From: Apium graveolens | Lineage: Eukaryota > Streptophyta > Magnoliopsida > Apiales > Apiaceae | Direction: 5' to 3' | Length of the DNA stretch: 64,000 nt | NCBI RefSeq assembly: GCF_009905375.1 | Contig: NC_133647.1 | Coordinates: forward strand, 48,604,506-48,668,505 | Shown: positions 31,181 through 44,299 of the stretch, piece after piece | Layout: each line of letters begins with the position of its first letter | Position numbering within the stretch: the stretch's first letter is position 1 | Made by a program: the position numbers and the translations under genes | The notes under the pieces: model-generated | What the model was told of the DNA's origin: nothing | The model's database searches: none | What the model saw: the letters and a program-made list of their open reading frames with translations, nothing else

Positions 31181-31611
31181 TTTTTCAGCAGTCGCCGCCG
31201 CCTTTGCACAGAAAACGAGCCTCTCTCTTTTCTTTTACTGATAGTCGTGCCTGACTGTCTTCTTCCTTTTCCGTGCAGCATTCATCACAGCAGTACAGAT
31301 ATAACAGCAGATGCATAATATATATATACTTACAATATATATATATATATATGATTATTTAATTACGAATTTAATTGCAAGAACTTCAAAAATTCATAAT
31401 AAAAAATCTATACATCATAAAATTATGAAAAAAATACCCAGACGATCTACAACACTTGTAGAACCCAGATCAACATTCAAAATTATTCTGAGAAACGATT
31501 TCTCATCAGACATAATTAATCCATAATATAACTTGTAAAAATCATAATTAATTCATACAAGCACATAAAATTCTGAAATTTTTACCATAGATCTATATGC
31601 ATACAACCTTA

Positions 31612-31623
31612 GCTCTGATACCA
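31612..31623 (-). other. Primer binding site of the LTR-A copia element
   Basis: On the minus strand TGGTATCAGAGC, complementary to the 3' end of initiator methionine tRNA, just after the 5' LTR. Confidence 0.9.
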
Positions 31624-31624
31624 T

Positions 31625-33281
31625 TGTTGGATTTTAATCACAGCGGAGGCATGGTAAAACACTTTTACACATATAAAATCCAAATAAAAGCATATAAATC
31701 ATGGTAAAAACGTAGGGATCGAATACTAACCTTTAATATGCGATCCAATAGCAACGATCGGAGATCCTTAGCAGCTGCTCCTCAAACATGAAGCACTCCA
31801 CCGGTATCCACCAAGAAAACGATGCTAAGGAGGAGGAGGAGGTGGAGAGAATTAGGTTTTATAAAATTTTGGGGTTTTGGGTTAGAATAAAAATAGGGTT
31901 TATAATAGTATATTTGTAGGCAAAATTTTCAGCTGAAATTTTTCCATAAATATTATTATTATTATCCCATTTATTATTCTCATTAATAATTAAAACACCT
32001 TTTAATTATTAATCCTTTTTCTAAACACTTTAGAAATAATTCTCTCTCTTGATTTAATTTCCAAAAAATTAAATCCTTAATTAATAATATTAAGAACTTT
32101 TCTTAATTAATTTATAATCAATTAAATCTCATTTAATCAATGCTTAAATTTGCCAATTAATTATTTATTTCACAAATAAATAATTATTAGCCATTATTAA
32201 TTAATTCCTCCACCATTAAATCATTCTCTTTTTATGGTGTGACCCTGTAGGTTCAATATTAAGCCGGTAGTAGAAATAAATAATAATAAAACTATTTTAT
32301 CATTATTTATATAAATTCTCTAATTTATTAAATATGATTAATTAATCACATTTATTCTACATCGTGAGGGATACTTCTCAGCATATCGCAACTATCCGGA
32401 TAATATGAATTCACTGCTTAGAATACCAAGAACCTATTCAGTAAATAGTTACCGTATAATAAACTCCTTCTACCCTACAATGTCCCGATTAAATACAAGG
32501 CATGGATCTCGTGTCAAGCCTATCTAATTCAATCACTTGCTTACCATTTACTATGCGTAGTTCTATGCAAATTAGAAACTCCTTTCTAATTTCATTCACT
32601 CTGGCCAGAGATTCCTGAACTAGCATAAGTGGATCAGCCTTGAACATTCGCTTCCTTCACTGGAAGGGGTAGATCCTTTATTGATCATACACTTTCTTCG
32701 TGTACAAATTCCTATACCCAGTAGAGCCCTAATAATTGTCCCTGGAGACTAAGAACTAAACCAAAGCATAGTTCAGTGTACACAAGATGACTATGATGAC
32801 CTCAAGTCTAGGGATACTTGTACAACTATCACTATGTGAACAACTGCTGACACGTGAGTGAACTCCATCAGTTGTTCAGCTGTGCGAGTCATGTTCAGTG
32901 AATTATTCTATAATAAGCACCTACATACTAGCTATAGTGTCACCACACAAATGTCTATGAGAATAGACATCCTTCATAATGAAGCAAGCATAGTATGTAC
33001 CGATCTTTGCGGATTATTTATTACCAGTTAGTAATCCTATGATTAGGAACTATTTAAGTTTAGAGTTATCATCTTTTAGGTCTCACTATTATGATCTCAT
33101 CATAATCCATAAAAAGCTTTACTCTAAACTATGGTATATCTTATTTAAACACTTAAATAGATAGAGCCCGTGATAAAAACAAAACAAGTCTTTTATTAAT
33201 ATCAATGAAATCAAAACAGATTACACAGGAAGTTATTCCTAAATCCTAATACATGATTGGACTTAGGACATATTCCTTTCA
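31625..33281 (-). repeat. 5' LTR of the LTR-A copia element
   Basis: 1,657 bp; pairs with 25250-26912. Scattered substitutions and small indels separate the two (for example a missing TTAA near 32340). Confidence 0.92.
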
Positions 33282-33286
33282 TTACC
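33282..33286. other. Target-site duplication, right (TTACC)
   Basis: Exact match to 25245-25249. Confidence 0.92.
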
Positions 33287-34172
33287 TACATACTCAAACC
33301 ATTGTATCTTATGCTTTGAAAGACCAAATCCTTGAAACTCTGAAATGTCATTTCCTTTGTTATCCAATTCTTTCCTTACCCAGCATCCAAGCTCTGAAAT
33401 TACCTTATTGATCCTTACGTAGATTGAAACCCTTTCATTATTGAACACTCAATGTTGTTAATGATTCTGTTTATTGTTTGTTATTGTTTATTTTGTTATT
33501 ATGTGAGAATTTGATTGTTTTTATAAAATTCTGGACCAGATTCGTGGTCAGACCATATAATGGTCAAATTAGGCCAATATGTGCCTTGGATCCAGTAGTT
33601 AGAGTAGTGCTGTGTGCTTTGCTCGGGGTTAGTGCGTGACTGATCAGCAACCTAACCTTGGTTTTTCTTAAAATGAAACTATAATATCCAATTCTAAATC
33701 ATAATCCATTGTTCACTTGACATCATAACCATGTTCACCTGATGATCATTATTCTTAGTTTTTTCATTATGACTTGCTGAGCTAGTTAGCTCATCTGTGC
33801 GATGTTGTCTATATTCTTTTCCAGTTAAAAAGGAACCAGTTGGTAGTGAGGATCCCCAGTGCAGCGCGAGAGCTAAGGGTACAAGTTGATCAAGTTGAGC
33901 TAGTAGGCTTCTTTTGGGATAATTTAAGTTTGTAAAAGTTTGTAATAATGTTTAATACTTAGTTCTGAGTTTGAATAGTTGGGATTTAAACGGTTTGTAA
34001 TATAAGTAGATGTGTTTGGCTTGTGTACATACTTTAACCAGTTGCGATCCATGGTAGTTGGTAAGTAGGGTCACTGTATATTATTATTATCTTTATTATT
34101 TTTATAAGCAGGTTATAAATAAGGTGTGTGTGTGGACCCCAAACTTCTGACCCGGGTTTGGAGGGCGCCACA
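33287..34172 (+). repeat. LTR-A, right part
   Basis: Continues LTR-A to ..GGGCGCCACA. Full LTR-A without the insertion is about 3,430 bp. The minus ORF at 33263-33448 is not supported. Confidence 0.92.
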
Positions 34173-34176
34173 GGTT

Positions 34177-34188
34177 TGGTATCAGAGC
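34177..34188 (+). other. Primer binding site, internal 1
   Basis: TGGTATCAGAGC four bases after the LTR-A end; methionine tRNA type. Confidence 0.9.
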
Positions 34189-34370
34189 TACAGGTTATAA
34201 GTCACTGACACAAGCCTAGGTTAACGGGAATGGGTAGAGGGTTAGGATTAGAAGTAAGGAATAGAAAGATAGAACGTCGAGAGGTTGAGTACTTCGGTAT
34301 AACAGGTATTAGTATGATTCGCGTCGTAGTTCGAGATTCTTATATTGTGATATGATTTCAGATAGCAGCG

Positions 34371-34571
34371 ATGGCCGACTCTTTTATCCCCGTATCAGCT
34401 GATCACTCAGAGCCTTTAGTTGGAATACCGTCTTCGGATCCACATCATGTTGTTCCACCAGTGTTGGATATACTACCTCCACCTGTGTTGCAGCCCATAC
34501 CACTGCAGGCTATTCCACCTCCAGGCATGAGGCAACCTATCAGAGGACATCCACCTGCTGATTCAGGCTAG
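34371..34571 (+). pseudogene. 5' proline-rich ORF of the compound element, copy 1
   Basis: 66 codons starting MADSFIPVSADHSEP, rich in P (PPPVLQPIP..), ending at TAG. The same ORF opens internal 2 (53592). In copy 1 the rest is missing because the minus gypsy element is inserted 29 bp after the stop. The function is unknown; it lies upstream of gag in the leader. Confidence 0.5.
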
Positions 34572-34600
34572 ACTGGCCATTCAGTTACAGGAGTACCTTT

Positions 34601-36648
34601 TGTAACACCCCCAAATCTGGGGTCGGGGATCCGAGTTGTCACGAGTTCCATTTCCCTTAATAACACTTAATCTTAATAAACAACCAACTACTACATATCG
34701 TGACCCCACAATATACACACACACAAGTTATAGTCTCAGAGATGAATACCAAAAAAAAAAATACAAGTCACTTTATTCCATAATTATATGCCATTACACC
34801 TTAAAAGGGTTTCTGAATAAATTTACATTTTCTTGCCATTATTAAAATTCATAAATAGACATAAGTCTGATACATCAAGAGTTGAAAGCCTAGCCTATTG
34901 GTAGATCCTACCTCGGCTATAACGGCATCAACGCCTACAGGAAACTGGGGAACGTTTCCTAACCGCTTGCGAATCGGGAGCTTGGTCATGTTCATCTTTT
35001 CTATCTGTTGTTGTGTGATGAAGAAGAAAGCAAGGGTGAGCAACAAGCCCACCGAAATAATATGTATAATAATTAACAATATATGAGCATTCTTATAGTA
35101 CTCATGAAAGTCTTGGTCAAGAAGAAATGAACCAAGTTTGATATCTTAATGCGACGAAGTCGCAAAATATTCGGTATATATACTTATATACTTTTTAAAA
35201 TCTTGGAAGTCCTCTTCCATGCCTAATATACACAGAGTTCCAGTTTATAACTGTATAAAAATATCATTGCAAGGTGATCTCATATATCTAACCTTGTCTC
35301 AACATTTTTGTGAAAATCTTTGTCATGCATAAGATAATCATTAACCAGATATAAGTTTAAAAGATGAAGTTACAAGATACTCCAATATACTTATATCTTT
35401 TCCAAGTACTACTTGAACTACCACCGTTCAAGTTATAATCAGTTTCAAAAGTTCATCACACTGATGAGACTACAAGACAAGATTTGAATGGATTCAATCT
35501 TTGAATATCATTATAAATAATGAAGTTACAAGGTACTTCATTAAGACCCGATATATAGATACACTTATATATATATACATTTCATACACTCTTTGAAAAC
35601 CTCTGTTATGAAAATTATAAACAGAGTTGTAATATCCAATGAATTTGGAAAGGAGAAAACCTTGGCATAAACCTGATATCTTGCTGATCAGGCAAAGATA
35701 CCAATAAGTAACCTTTTCTACTAGTAGATGGACGAATTCCCCACTGGTCATCACCCTGGTCACAATAGGACCTTATGCTGGACTGCCACTCAGCCACTTA
35801 CACATTTGATGGACTCCCACTATGCCACTTACACTTTCATGGACGCCCACTGAGCCCATGTTGCTTATGCCGACTCAATAGATGGACTTACTTCCCGAAC
35901 GTTAGGTAAGTAATCAATTCATTTATCAAAACAGCAACCTCGTTGCGAATATAAAATATACCCCAGAGCCGGATCCCTCTGGTTTTGAGCGAGTATTTAA
36001 ATCCCCTTTAAAAAGGAAGATCTTAAATATATAAAAAAATTGAGTTTTGGGATCCGCTCTAACTTTTGAAAATCATTTTAAGGACTCGAAAACACTTTAA
36101 AGAGTGTTTGGAGTAATGCTGATTTAATAAAGTAAATCAGTCCCAATATATTAGAAAATATCTGAATATTATTATTTAAATAATATTCCCATAAAGAATA
36201 ATCTTTATACAAATAATTGAAGTAGAAGTTGTAAAACTTATACTTGAAACGAGTATTAAATAACCAAAGATATACTTGTACGAAAGTACTATCTTTATTT
36301 GAATAATCAAAAAAATAAGTTTGATTATCGACACCTTATTCTTTAATAAAATAAAGAATATATCTCAGCAAATAATCGGAGTCATAGGTCCTTAAATGAA
36401 TGTTCAAATAATATTCATTAAATAATATAAACTGAGTCATAAGCCCTCGAATGAATATTCGAAATAATATTCATAAATAAAATAAAAGGAGTTATAAGTC
36501 CTCGAATGAATATTCAAGTAATATTCATTAATAAAATAAAGGGAGTCATAAGCCCTCGAATGAATATTCAAAATAATATTCATTAATAAAATAAAATAAA
36601 GTTATCGAATAAACCTTATTCGATTAATAGTTTGAAAACTATATCAAT

Positions 36649-36688
<40 letters not shown>

Positions 36689-38752
36689 TATACTCGGGAA
36701 CATCGCCTCCCGGTTTAGAAAAATGTTCACCTTTGGGTCCCCTATACTAAGGGTATACGCAACTACTGCTTATCTCTAGCATAGGTATTATGTAACTATA
36801 AGCATTGAAATCAACAGATAGATAACCAGATTACGAAATAGACATGCATATATATACCATCTTAGCATGCTTCAATATATCGCAAAATTTGCTAATTAAC
36901 CAACATGCATCTATCACAAGATAATGCATATACATATATACATCACCACAATAGTATAACAGGTAGAAAACTTGCCTGAGGGACTGGGGGTTACAAATGG
37001 CTTGGGACGAGTCTGGTAACCTATAAACAACATATAAGTTGGAATTAAACCAAAGTCACTTATAAATATATAATTTACCCAATTTAGACTCTAACGCTCG
37101 CTTTGCGCTTAACGATTCACTTAAGTCGCTCGAGTACCCTCGGCTCCACCATTTTTAATAAATTAACCATTACGAGTTTTAAGGCGATTCTTTCACGAGT
37201 GTCTTACCAACTGCCTATTACACTTTATATAAATATTTCATACTCCAATTAGTCTTTTAAGGTCTTTAACCTATGTTTCAAGGTAAGGCGAGGGGTAATG
37301 GTTCGTTCGCGAAACGTCGTTACTTAAAACGGCCGTTTCTCCTAAACCGTACATCGGAATCAAACGAACCACATATCAAAACGAACTCATAACATGAACT
37401 ATCTAATCATGGCAATGGTTAAAACCTAGCAGGGAGTTCTCGGGTCCTAATGTTAAGAACAAAATAGCCTAAAGTAAATCGGATATTACGACGGCTATGT
37501 TTACGCGATTTCCCAAATTTATACCATTCCAAATAAACCACCAATCAATCCCAATTCATTCATACAACCAAAATCCATCCATATCACACTACAACAACCC
37601 CAACACCTCAAGTTCTCCAATTTATGTTATTCTCAACATGAATTTAAAACTATACTTAAGTCTTTTACTAATCAATAAGATTCAATATTCAATTCACTAC
37701 AACTCCAACCCAAACTCTAAACCTACAAGCATCAAGCTACTCTTTTACCATAACAATCAAAATCATCATAATATACAAAGTAAAGCTAGGTTTTGGAGAT
37801 GTTATACCTTCCTTGAAGTGATTGGAGTAGCTAGGAAGCCTTAAGAAGCCTTGAGATGTCTTAGGGATGCTTGGATCTTAAAGGAAAAACAAGAAAAATC
37901 AAGTTAAAAATCTTGAAATCACTATTCATTATCTTCTTCATTGATTTCTTGGAGAAGATTGTGAATGATTTGGAGGCTTAAACTTATAGGATAGCTATAT
38001 CTATGCATAAGGAGTACTAGATAATTATCTTACCAATTAAGGAAGCTTGGAACTTGAATTTTGAAATTCTTCTTCTTCAAATGGAGAGAAAAGCCGAGAG
38101 CAATGGTTGAAGAAATGAAATGATTTTGTGTTTGTGATTTTTTTAGCTTAGCTTGGTTGTTTTTTGATTAGATTTTGGTTAATTACCTTATTAACCTTGA
38201 ACTTTGTGTGGTTATCATTCATCCACACCTCCTTCCCCCCTATGTCATGCTTATGTCACCTTGTGATGTCATCATCCCTTACTTGCCCTCTTCTTATTGG
38301 TTGGATGACCTCATCATCCCTAACCTCCTTGATTAACTTCCTAATTGTTTGCCTAATGACCGCTGATCTGTTATACGGTTCGCTTAACTTTCGTTCTCGT
38401 TTCTCGTTTGAGGGAGCATACCCGGGATCTTATTACTTGGGTTTCCTTAACCTTTCTCAATACATTACAATCCTTTTATGATCCTCTCTTATAATCCTTT
38501 AATTTAAATCCTTTTTATCCTGTTACCTTATACTCAATTCTTTCTGTATCTAGTGGATTTCCGGGAAAAATCAAAGTGTTCGGATTTGGATTCTGGCGAT
38601 CTTTACATACACTTATATACCACATAGAGTACTAATAATATCCCAGAAGATCAATAAAAGAACCCCTACATAGTGTGGCATGAAAAGTTTTCTTATTCAG
38701 CAAAACACTATTCATAAGGGTTTCAAAAGTTCCAAAAATTGGGGTTATTACA
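34601..38752 (-). repeat. 3' LTR of the minus gypsy element
   Basis: 4,152 bp; plus-strand ends TGTAACACCC and ..GGTTATTACA. Contains a 54-55 bp tandem array (36378-36600), a TA microsatellite (about 36650-36690), and short GGACTCCCACTGAGCC-type repeats (35778-35860). All ORFs inside are short and unlike known proteins. Confidence 0.92.
36378..36600. repeat. 54-55 bp tandem array in the minus gypsy LTR
   Basis: Four units starting GAGTCATAAG at about 36380, 36434, 36489 and 36543, each with GAATGAATATTC and 'aataatattcat'. The same array is in the second LTR at about 46078-46300. Confidence 0.85.
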
Positions 38753-38771
38753 GTCTCCCCTCCTTAAAAGG
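38753..38771 (-). other. Polypurine tract of the minus gypsy element
   Basis: On the minus strand CCTTTTAAGGAGGGGAGAC precedes the TGTAATAACC start of the LTR. Confidence 0.8.
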
Positions 38772-41700
38772 ATTCCGTACCGGAATCAGATAGAAAAAGA
38801 GTAGGAATACTTTCTTAGCATTGCACTTTCTAACTCTGACGTAATTTTCCCACATTGCGGTTCTACCATCAAACTCTGAATAGTTTGATAACTCTTCTCC
38901 TAAGCATTTGTCCATTTTTGATCTATAACCCTTCCTGGTTGCTCTATGTAGGTTACGTCTGGTTGCATGTCTATGCACTCATATGCCCCTATTTGTCTGG
39001 CATTCGAATTACACTTCCTTAACATTGATATGTGGAACACGTTATGAACTTACTACATGTTTGGGGGTAGGGCTAGCTCATATGCTAACTTCCCAATATG
39101 TCTTAATACCTCAAAGGGTCCAACAATTCGTAGGCTTAGCTTTCCTTTCTTTTTGAACCTCATCAATCCTTTCCAAGGGATACCTTTAACATTACTAGGT
39201 CCCCTATTTCCTATTCTTTATCCTTTCGTGTCAAATTAACATATTTCTCATGTCCACCTTAGGCTACTACCAGCCGTCCTCTGATTAGATCTATCATATT
39301 TCTTGCGCTCTACAACTTCATCCTAACATAAGGGAGATCGACATTTTCTTCCCTCAAAGATCTCATAAGACGACATCTCGATACCTGACATACGATCTAT
39401 TATCGTGAGAAAACTCAATCCGCGTTAAGTGATCATTCCAAATTCTCTCAAGTCTATTGCACAGACTCTCATTATAGCTTTTAGCATTAGAGCTTTTGCT
39501 TCTCAATACCCATTCTTTTCCAGTTCGTAATCGCTACTACCTTCCGTTCCTAATATTATACTGGTTATACTTTTGCTCGTTAGCGTTCCATAACCTTTTA
39601 ATAACCATGTTAACCTTAGTATCACTAACGCGTTAGAATCGGAATACCATCGTACTGATACTACTTCCTTTAGATGCTTCCATCTTCGAAAGCTTGATCC
39701 ATCATATAGAAGTAAAGGAATTTGTTGAGAGATCACTATGATCATGAACACTTTTTTTATTGCATAGTTAGTACAGAAGGTGGCCAGCCTTTAGCACTTG
39801 ACAAGCAATTAAACGACATGTGGTATCCTACTAGGCTTCTATCACAAAGATAGATAGTCATTCGGCAATACCTCCCCTTCTGGAAGGGTTGTTCTTCTCA
39901 GCTTACATGAAATGAAAAGAAGAGAAAAGAACGAACTGAAGAGAATTGTATATATGTAAAAAAATATTGCCATAAAATATCTGGCTTGGAATCTACCTCT
40001 GAACTATAGAGGTTTGTCATAGGAGAACAAAACATATATGTATTTATATCAACATCAAGTATTATAGCATCGTATTTCACATGCCTAAATATTTTTGCTA
40101 TTCCGTCCATCATTCTATGGACCCATGCTCTTCCTCGAGCTTATACATAATCACCTTTGAAACTCCCTCGACATCGAAAATCGAATCTGGGATCTCATTC
40201 TAGACACCATCGTTACTAGAATTCTATGCTTGCATCGCAACCTTCCTCGTATAGTAATACGACTCTCTATTGATAAGAAGGAATAAATATTCAATAGGTA
40301 GATAATCTACTTAACCAGTCTATTCAACGACAACTTATACATCACCACAACCCAATTAGGGGTACCCAATCTCAACATCCATTACACTACAACTCTCACG
40401 GTTGTAATCAACTCATTATTCAAAGAATCGTTGCTGCATTACTATGTTCCACCACTGACCTACTGTCGTCATTCATTTTCCTTGTAATCTTAATAGCTAA
40501 CCATACGGAGTCCATACCTGTCATATCAAATTCTTCTAAGGAGTTAACATAATTACCATTCATAATTCATGAAGAACACTCCAGATCCTAAGTACTTTCA
40601 TGACATGAAGCAGATAAAATTGCAGAAGAGTTTCAATCAAAGCAACGATAGCAGGTTAATACCATTCTTAATCATATGCCTTCAATAGAAGACTTAACTC
40701 AAAGGTTCGTCTAGTCCTTTTTGAAACATGGTACTGGCTTATCTCAAGATAGTACCTTCTGAGATAGATAGCCCGCTCATGGCGATTACAAGAATTAAAC
40801 CTTTACCAACTACTATTACGGTTGGGTATTGCACAGTCATCAGAAGGAATGTCAATCTTCCAAACCGTAATACAACCTTCACAGCTTTAACCATCATCAC
40901 TGTATTCCTTTGGCACAAGCGCCTATAATTATCCTCTTACCTTCAAAGTGTCGGCCACCTCTTTGGCCTTTCCTGATAGTAAAATTTCCTTACAGTCAAT
41001 GTCATTTTAACCACCTCCAAATAAATTTTCTACCTCATTTCAATCACTGCTTATGTGAAGATGTTTTCCTTAAAATCTGATGAGTAAAAAAAAATAATCA
41101 CTATTTTTCCATAAGTTATTGCCTCAGTCTTTAGAGGTTAATCACTGTTACGACTGACTCTCAATCATACTTAGAACATTTTTTATCTTAGGTCCTAATT
41201 TCCCTAAACAATTTGGACCTTTACTTGTTCGATCCATACTTTCTCGTGGTTTAACACGTGCCCCACTTGGCATCATTATAATTACATCATATTTCCTTTA
41301 TCAATATTTCTATTCTTGAGAATTTTGAATATTACCTTTCTCCTTGTAAAACCTCTAAGGTTATCCTTGAATCGTTCCTCCTGTATTCCCTAGATACAGG
41401 GCATATCAAAATACCATTTACTAATACTAGAACCATTGTCTATGTACTTCTGAAAAATTTCTTTACTGATCTTTAAAGGTTGTTGTTACCTTGATCCTTT
41501 CCAATTCATACTTGTCAAAACTCATGTTGTCCCTATTAAGGGTGAAATGCCAACCTTTATGCATTCCCCTAGGATTCGTTTTAAGTTACCGATGTTCTAT
41601 CCTTAATTCCACCTTTAAAAAGGTACATGCATCCTTCCATGGATAAATCAAGTCATATATCCCTGATGAGGGTGTCTTTATTCAATCATTCCCACCTCGA

Positions 41701-42980
41701 TAGTATATGCCTAATTTCATAATAATATCCTTATCCAAAATGAGGTCAATCCATATGGCCTCAAAAGACAATAACGGTTATCCACTTTTCTTGCCTGATT
41801 TGGTAATGATAACAAGGATGTTCTGGAAGATATTGGTCGTGTTCAACTTGAACTCCTTCTTAATAATTCCGTATTTACTTTTGTTGTTTATCTCAACAGT
41901 CATCTCAATGTTGGGATATCTCTCATTCCTGGCGTCTTCTTTCCTGGGTATCAAGCCACCGGTCTCACACTCCACATTCTTGAAGGTCACTTCCTTCATC
42001 AAATTTTCCTAATTTCTTACTTTCTTGTCTCCTCGGTCTATCCGCGTCTCATTATTTATCCTTCGAACTATCTCAAGGTTTCCCGAATCCTTCCAACTTG
42101 AAGGGGGTACAACCTATATATATCTCTTATGCCTTAACCATCAATTTAACTCATGGCGAATCACCCTCATCCTGACGATTACTTACTTTTCTATTTCTAT
42201 TGCTACGAGTCTTTAGGGTTTCGTCATACCCAAATTCCTTATTATTCCTCAAACTCTATTGCCTTTATATTCCTTTCCACTTCAGTTTCTTTTTATTTTC
42301 CTTTCTCTTATCATTATTTCCTGAACTAACATAACATAAACATTGATTTCAAACATCCCGTCATTCTGGATTCGTGTCCTCAGAACGAATCTTGACAACT
42401 TTTAAAACTTAGATTCATAATTCATCATACTCGTCCGCCTTGTTCTGGCTCTAAAGCTTTTACACTATCTCCATAACCTTGGGAAGTACTTTCCTGAAAA
42501 CAATTGACTGAACTATAATCAGTTTATCATAACCTCTTGCTCCGTGCCTTTCTTGGTCTTTCACCAGCGGGTGGTCTCTCTCTTAGGAGGGTAAGTGACA
42601 AAAATAGTCTTTTGTGCTTCATCAATCATTTAGAATATAAAATCATTTCTCTATTTCCTTTGTCCAGGCTCTTGCCTCGGCTAGGTCAGCTTGTTCCTTG
42701 GAACTCTGAGAGCTTAGTGACTTAAAGGTCCTGAAAGAATTTCCCATTGCATTATTTCCTCAGGTTGGTGTTTGGGAATAAAAGTATAATTTTTGTTTAG
42801 GCAGGTCCATGAATTACCCCATAGGAGTACCATCCCGGTTCTCCCTATCTTGCTCGACTTCTGTTTTCTCAGTATGAAATGTTTTCTCATCCTCCCCATA
42901 ATCGGGGTCATCTTACATGTTTTAAATCCTCATTTTCCACTTCATTATGTTATGGGTTCCTTCTATCTTGATGGCGTCCT
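38772..42980 (-). pseudogene. gag-pol: Decayed gag-pol of the minus gypsy element
   Basis: Recognisable on the minus strand only in short blocks across many stops: Gag at about 42330-42720 ('AEARAWTKEIEK', 'YESKF.KLSRF'); RT at about 41250-41640 ('SREYR..DSRITLEVLQ' near the active-site region); integrase at 39250-39400 ('YEI.EGRKCRSPL'); integrase C-terminus at 39000-39230 ('PWKGLMRFKKKGKLS' and 'VHNVFHISMLRKC'); chromodomain end at 38775-38960 ('TSELESAMLRKYS'). Order is the normal gag to chromodomain order. About 40000-41200 (expected RNase H) is too decayed to read. The plus-strand ORFs in this stretch are shadows. Confidence 0.75.
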
Positions 42981-43009
42981 CCCTGACTATCACATTCAGG
43001 GTTTGCCCT

Positions 43010-43850
43010 AAATCTTATTCCTCGAACTATGACTTTCATCTAAGATCCAGTCCTTAAGCTCTTGAACATTTGGAACCCAAATTCTGTAGGGATACCTCAT
43101 TATTCCCTCATCATCTTTCTAGGTATTAATCTTTTCTCCGGTCATTGGTTCTCTGCCTCTATTCATCACTTTTTTTTTCTTGGCACAATATGATCTTCTC
43201 CAATAATTCGGGCTGTATTGCAATCTCAAACACCTTTTCGGTACCGGCTCCGGTTACCTTCACTTCTATTTCCATTTTCTCAAAATCTCTTGTCAACTCT
43301 CCCAAAGACATTTTCATTTGAGTCTCTCTTTTATACTAAGGGCATTAGTCACTATTTTTGCTTTCCCTGGATGATAAAGAATCTCATAATCGAAATCCTT
43401 GATTAGCTCTACCCACCTCCTCTGGCGCATGTTGAGCTCTTTCTGCGTGAAAATGTACTAGAGAACTTATGGTTTATGTAAATCTCACAATTTTCTCCAT
43501 ACAAGTAATGCCTCCAACCTATATGGCAAAACTATTGCCACGAGCCCAAGCTCATGGGTGGGGATATCGAATTTTATATTCCCTTAGTTGTCTTGACGCG
43601 TACGTGATTACCTTGTTGTGCTATATAAGAAGCACCCTAATTCTTTATGCGAAGCGTCACTACAAATCAAAAAAAATCTCCTTTTCCATCCGGCAACGCC
43701 AACATAGGGGCCGTCACCAACCTTTGCTTCAGTTCTTAAGAGCTGTTCTCGCATTTCTCTGTCCATTCAAACTTCTCAGTCTTATGAGTAAGCCGCGTTA
43801 AAGGGGCTACTATCTTTACAAACTTAAACGAACCTCCGGTAGTGACCGAC
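43010..43850 (-). pseudogene. Displaced RNase H and integrase N-terminal fragment
   Basis: On the minus strand this reads 'FVKIVAPLTRLTHKTEKFEW', then the RNase H end '[19 protein letters not shown]' and 'YHPGKA', then the start of integrase ('IMRYPYRIWVPNVQELKD'). In element order it comes before gag (42980), where it does not belong, directly after the leader. It is therefore a duplicated or rearranged piece. The RT core upstream of it is missing. Confidence 0.75.
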
Positions 43851-44283
43851 CAATCCTACCTCTGGTAGTCGCCCTAACCATGGTCATCAATTCCTCAGTG
43901 GTCCTTTATTCATTCTTGTCAGGATCCTTCACGACATCCTTCTCAGCAATAATCCCTTCTAGGATAACATCCTCAACCGCTACATCCTCAATATAACATC
44001 ATCCGGTCCCGTGTTAGGACGCTCTATCGGATCCACAATCTGATCTCCAATACCTAATAAAATATCATCGCGTTGTTGCTCCTCAACCACAGGGTTCAGA
44101 GTCCCGCTACCATATATGATAACGAACTACGCCTCTATCACGATATTTATAAGGGTTCCCCTAAGGGTTTTAACTGTCAGTACTACATTAGGTAGTCCGA
44201 CTATGAACTTGGCAAGAGTTCTTATTTATCTTAGTGAACTTATTATTTTAACGTCACTTCATCTCTGAGGTTTATAACGCTTA
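43851..44283 (-). other. Leader remnant of the minus gypsy element
   Basis: Between the primer site and the displaced fragment. No ORF that I can support. Confidence 0.5.
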
Positions 44284-44295
44284 GCTCTGATACCA
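44284..44295 (-). other. Primer binding site of the minus gypsy element
   Basis: TGGTATCAGAGC on the minus strand, four bases from the 5' LTR. Confidence 0.9.
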
Positions 44296-44299
44296 TTTC

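Larger units (their letters stand above)
29722..31611 (-). promoter_or_regulatory. Long 5' leader of the LTR-A copia element
   Basis: 1.9 kb between primer site and gag, with no coding evidence. It holds four copies of a GGCTGTGGCACGA-like motif (29926, about 30034, 30113, 30208) and a GC-rich cluster (30940-31180) of ACGCGC and TGACGTCA sites. The ORFs at 31081-31318 come from the GC-rich cluster. Confidence 0.6.
25250..33281 (-). mobile_element. Ty1-copia element inserted in LTR-A
   Basis: 8,032 bp with 1.66-kb LTRs, TTACC duplications, a methionine-type primer site, a 1.9-kb leader, a mostly open gag, and a pol broken by stops and an internal deletion. The LTRs differ by about 2-3% where I compared them, so it is older than the Tat element. 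It would need proteins from another element to move. Confidence 0.93.

Noticed and set aside
31081..31318. Short ORFs on both strands
   Set aside because: They come from the CGCG-rich cluster in an untranslated leader.
38164..38481. 105-aa plus-strand ORF in the minus gypsy LTR
   Set aside because: Lies wholly in an LTR and is rich in L, S and F from a T-rich strand. The second LTR is deleted here, so there is no support.
41707..42012. 101-aa hydrophobic plus-strand ORF resembling a membrane protein
   Set aside because: It is antisense to decayed minus-strand gag-pol. Reverse complements of charged coding sequence often look hydrophobic.
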